Part shown: positions 61,098 through 64,000 of the stretch, one piece after another
Layout: every line of letters starts with the position of its first letter
Position numbering within the stretch: position 1 is the stretch's first letter
Assembly: GCA_004794785.1 (NCBI GenBank)
Contig: SJOL01003040.1
Span: 1,040,997 to 1,104,996, forward strand
Reading direction: 5' to 3'
Length of the DNA stretch: 64,000 nt
Source: Opisthorchis felineus
Lineage: Eukaryota; Platyhelminthes; Trematoda; Opisthorchiida; Opisthorchiidae
The notes under the pieces: generated by a model
What the model saw: only the letters and a program-made list of their open reading frames with translations
Told to the model about the DNA's origin: nothing
Databases searched by the model: none
Position numbers and translations under genes: made by a program

Positions 61098-63625
61098 TAT
61101 ATAACATAGAAGGTGACGGAATACACTTTTTGAGGTCTTTTGTGCATTACATTTGAAGTGTCCTTTTTGTATTTACCCTCCTCACGTGAACTGTTGACTG
61201 CGTTAATACTTAAATATCTTACTGGGGCCATAAGTTGCGGCAACATCCAATTCGTTTGCCCAGTTACTGATCACAGGACTACAAACTGGGCAAGCGCTGG
61301 ATATGAAGGTAACTAATTCGTATAGCTGACGAAAACTTTACCTCATCAGTGTGTTGTTCTCGGTCACGGAGCCCAGAAGACAATCGGGCTTCGTACATTA
61401 TCTCGAGTCGGTTGTCCTGGCGTAAGTTAAGTCTGCCTAACATTTACTCAAATAATACTTAATCCTTGATGACATAATGTAAAACTTTCCGCTTACTAAG
61501 GAAAGGACGAATACCTACAAATCATAAAAGTTCTGCCCGGGGATATTCAGGTTTGAATGCCCCACTAGGGTGTTCTACAATGGGGCGTCCCGAAACTGAA
61601 GATCTTACCTCACCCTATTCTAGGTAATCGGGTCAGAAAGATTCTTTTCAAAATGAGTTTGGTTATTGTTGGAATTAATAAAATGGGCTCTTTGATTGTA
61701 CTTCTACGTCTACAGTACAACATACCCAACCGGAGCATCTCCACCGTACTCAGACATATTTATTTTGCTATCGGCAGCGCAAAGTAATATACCGTCAGTG
61801 GTATTGAGAAGAACATCTAAACTGGCTAGTTGTGGGTGGTTGCAGGAACTGTATCGTTCACATCCACATCACTCTCATTTGAACAGAACTCATAAAATTT
61901 CTTTGGTGGGTCAATGCCAAGTAAGGAAAGCACTGTATTCAAGTTTCGCTTTTATTAAAGCTCATCAGCAGTGCATATTTTTAGTCGTACCGGACTCAAT
62001 GAGCTGTAGTAAGAGCGGAACCTCGGTCCAATACCGCCCTCCATTTTTTGGTATGGTCTGAGCAGAAAAATTGCACCAGGAATGAAGGGGTAATGTTCAA
62101 ACAAGAGTGATATGAATATGAAATACAGCAACCAGTTACTAAGTGTCCAACAGTTTTCAAGTGTTCCTGGTTTTATATGACCGGAGTGTCCTGACAGGCG
62201 GGTCAGTCGATTGACAAAACCAGGACAGCTACGGAGTCGTTATTCGAGATATCGTGCAAAACAATCACACACCTCAAGCGTGAAGGTATTTGCCTGTTCG
62301 GACATGTTAATTCAGTTGCGTCCAGCGTTCGCTGGTAGGTCAGTAGTGATGTGCTTGCCTCCCATGTGAAATATCCGGAGTTCCAGCCTCGCTACGGCTA
62401 AGAATATGCAGTGCTAATGGGCTCTAATAAGGGCAGAAGTCCAGGCTTATACCTCATTCGTTTCATACGAATCCGCCGAAATATATACCACAGGGCAGTA
62501 AGAGGACTGTCAACACGAGTGATATAAATGTAAACATTTGAAATGGGCCTTTTTACTCCATAATCTGGTTGTTGGTGGTGAGTAGCCAAGACGACTCACC
62601 GGTCACATGAAATCTCGAATAATTCGAATCCGTCTACACCACTTAGTTTAACTCTGACGTCACGTTTGAAGAATGATGCGCTTGATCCTCTATAAAGCCA
62701 AGTTTATAACCTAGTTGATCGACACCCCCGAGCTCAACGGTGTAGTTTTCAAGCGCCATATCTTGGCTTTGAAGCTGAAATTCGTATTACACATATTTCT
62801 TGGCCTTCTAGAATCAGCTTTCTTCATTTACACGACAGAATGTCCATCAGCATGTTAGATTTGCTCATGTTATCGGTAGTTTCGTCAACAATATCCTTTT
62901 TAGGGTTTATCATTTCAGTTGTCTTTCCATTGGATAGTTCCATCTACCTGTTTAAACGTCAGCAGATGTTTTGGAGTCAGCATTATCCTAGCAATTTTGA
63001 CTCGCTTTTGAAAACTCATCAAACCATCGTCCGAATAAGAGTCATTCTTAGCAGTCACAGCTTACAAGTGGTTGAGACTGCATTACGGATACCGAGCCAT
63101 CTTCGAATGTTGTTAATTTGGAGTGGTTGATATGGCTGTTGGGCAAAACGATTTTCTATCTACCTTGAGGAAATAAACTGACCCCATTTCAGTAGTAAAT
63201 TATCGGCGGGGGGACACATACGTTTCCCGCTGCTTCTATTCGCACAATGTACCTATGTACTTTTAGCTCATGCTAAGTAACTGAAATGTCACTGTGCGTG
63301 TGGAGGCATTTTTCTTTGTCATTGAGAAATTTGACTCTGCTCATCAAAAGTTGGGCATGTTTGAAAACCAAATGACTGCCTGAAGTCAGTAAGATTGCGG
63401 TATTTCCCATCAATTGCAACATGAAGTGCTCGTTCATGAGTAGTGTAAATTTAACGGCACTCTGTCTAGTTAACTGTGAATAGGGTTATATGATGATTAA
63501 ACCCACTGTTCAATTTTTCTTCCAGATGGTGAACTGAAGCTTCGCACTTGCTGATGCAAAAAACAACTGAAATGCATACATTTACATCCACACACAAGTT
63601 CGACTGCTGGATTATCTGTTCTCAG
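61098..63625. other. Upstream region of the protocadherin exon
   Basis: Apart from the hammerhead motif at 61930-61974, I see no recognised gene. A 96-codon ATG frame at 62840-63130 starts with a hydrophobic stretch but resembles no cadherin segment. A fragment near 62660-62700 (GCGCTTGATCCTCTATA) resembles the SINE tail at 47.37 kb. Confidence 0.35.
61930..61974 (-). ncRNA. Second, distinct hammerhead ribozyme-like motif
   Basis: On the minus strand, GCACTG (stem I), CTGATGAG (61968-61961), GCTTT-AATA-AAAGC (a perfect 5-bp stem II with tetraloop), GAAAC (61947-61943), TTGAATA, then CAGTGC, a perfect six-base complement of the first stem I strand. Predicted cleavage is after A61936 (UA, an allowed NUH site). 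Stem III is minimal (ACTTGAAT) with one C-A mismatch, so it would need a dimer or may be slightly decayed. Core bases are otherwise canonical. The flanks do not match the first family, so this is an independent element, perhaps a Penelope-type pLTR fragment. No PLE protein was seen nearby. Confidence 0.65.
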
Positions 63626-63634
63626 AGAGTATTA

Positions 63635-64000
63635 ATGGAAATTTTTCTCATTTCAACTGCAATTTCAAAAAATTTGGCAAACGAGCCAAACGTGTTTTTC
63701 GTAACTGACGACGCTCCTGTTGGTCATCGCCTTGGCCGCCTTACACATTCTGACGCATACCAGAATGGCGCTATCGATGGTACGTCATTCCAAGCTGTGC
63801 TTGTACGCGCCAACCGACCTCCGGCGGTATTTTTCAAGTTGGATGAGCATAAAGGTGACCTTTTCACCAAAGTCCCGATGGATCGTGAAATGCTGTGCTC
63901 ACATTTATCACAACCCAATACAAATGAAGCCACTTTTAGCAACCAGGATCAAATGGGTATCATGGTTAAGTCACCAAATTGGAACAAATTGGGTCCGGTT
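63635..64000 (+). CDS. Protocadherin, N-terminal part (truncated by window end)
   Basis: The frame stays open for 122 codons to the last base. The protein is a cell-surface calcium-dependent adhesion molecule. Residues 15-91 look like the first extracellular cadherin repeat of protocadherins: APVGHRLGRL (27-36), an insert-bearing middle, FFKLDEHKGDLFT (66-78, the usual F-x-(I/L)-D...G-x-L pattern) and MDREMLC (82-88, the hallmark DRE-x-LC of protocadherin EC1). The ATG at 63635 starts a hydrophobic stretch (MEIFLISTAIS) that could be the end of a signal peptide. Alternatively an exon starts at 63626 after the acceptor ATTATCTGTTCTCAG, or translation starts at 63572, upstream in the same frame. 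A stop at 63530 bounds the frame. Codon use is visibly more GC-rich than the surroundings. Later EC repeats, the membrane segment and the tail must lie beyond the window. Confidence 0.8.
   Translation, partial: MEIFLISTAISKNLANEPNVFFVTDDAPVGHRLGRLTHSDAYQNGAIDGTSFQAVLVRANRPPAVFFKLDEHKGDLFTKVPMDREMLCSHLSQPNTNEATFSNQDQMGIMVKSPNWNKLGPV

Noticed and set aside
61310..61345. CTGATGAGG on the minus strand as another hammerhead
   Set aside because: No GAAAC follows and no stem I partner is present.
61696..62061. 121-codon plus-strand frame with acceptor- and donor-like ends (donor CAA/GTAAGG near 61919)
   Set aside because: It overlaps the minus-strand hammerhead motif, uses a non-ATG start and has no recognisable domain. 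The repeat explains the sequence better.

Overview
The window looks like gene-poor DNA from a large eukaryotic genome, most likely a flatworm and probably a digenean trematode. The coding potential is short, open, intron-era fragments with no operons. The base composition is AT-leaning. A reverse-transcriptase relic at 15.2-16.6 kb reads like the non-LTR retrotransposons common in flukes. A high-copy repeat carries hammerhead ribozymes, as SM-alpha elements do in schistosomes. The organism call is inference from these family resemblances; no taxonomic search was possible. The only confidently recognised protein-coding exon is at the right edge (about 63.63-64.00 kb, + strand): the N-terminal EC1 domain of a protocadherin, cut by the window end.

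The most interesting content is a dispersed repeat family with a unit of about 303-316 bp. I find full, partial or decayed copies at about 6.5, 6.9, 14.6-15.1, 17.55-18.3, 19.0-19.5, 24.6, 31.4, 37.5, 39.9, 46.9-47.2 and 56.4 kb. Its core has the consensus CTGATGAG, a GC stem, GAAAC, ACCGGT(C/T), GTGGGC. It folds by hand into a type I hammerhead ribozyme with a 6-bp stem I, an internal loop, a 4-bp stem II and a minimal self-complementary stem III (ACCGGT) that would close best between two copies. Two loci carry tandem copies with ribozymes one unit apart (303 and 314 bp), the layout expected of retrozymes, Penelope pLTRs or SM-alpha-like elements. At two loci, and in decayed form at a third, oppositely oriented copies meet at the same point, the predicted ribozyme cleavage site. 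A second, sequence-distinct hammerhead-like motif lies at 61.93-61.97 kb on the minus strand.

By region: 0-6.4 kb has one possible small secreted-protein ORF and otherwise nothing recognisable. At 6.4-14.5 kb there are decayed hammerhead-repeat pieces and one exon-like ORF. The 14.5-19.5 kb stretch is a dense nest of hammerhead repeats in both orientations, a minus-strand RT relic interrupted by a 234-base assembly gap, and a tRNA-derived SINE. From 19.5 to 46.9 kb there is mostly unrecognised intronic or intergenic sequence with scattered repeat fragments, a TA-rich microsatellite and a faint integrase-like motif. At 46.9-47.5 kb a hammerhead unit sits next to a second SINE copy. The 47.5-63.6 kb stretch holds fragments, a possible pogo-like MITE end and the second hammerhead, and 63.6-64.0 kb is the protocadherin exon. 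The elements seem to be independent insertions upstream of, or inside, the protocadherin locus. Nothing shows them acting together in a pathway.
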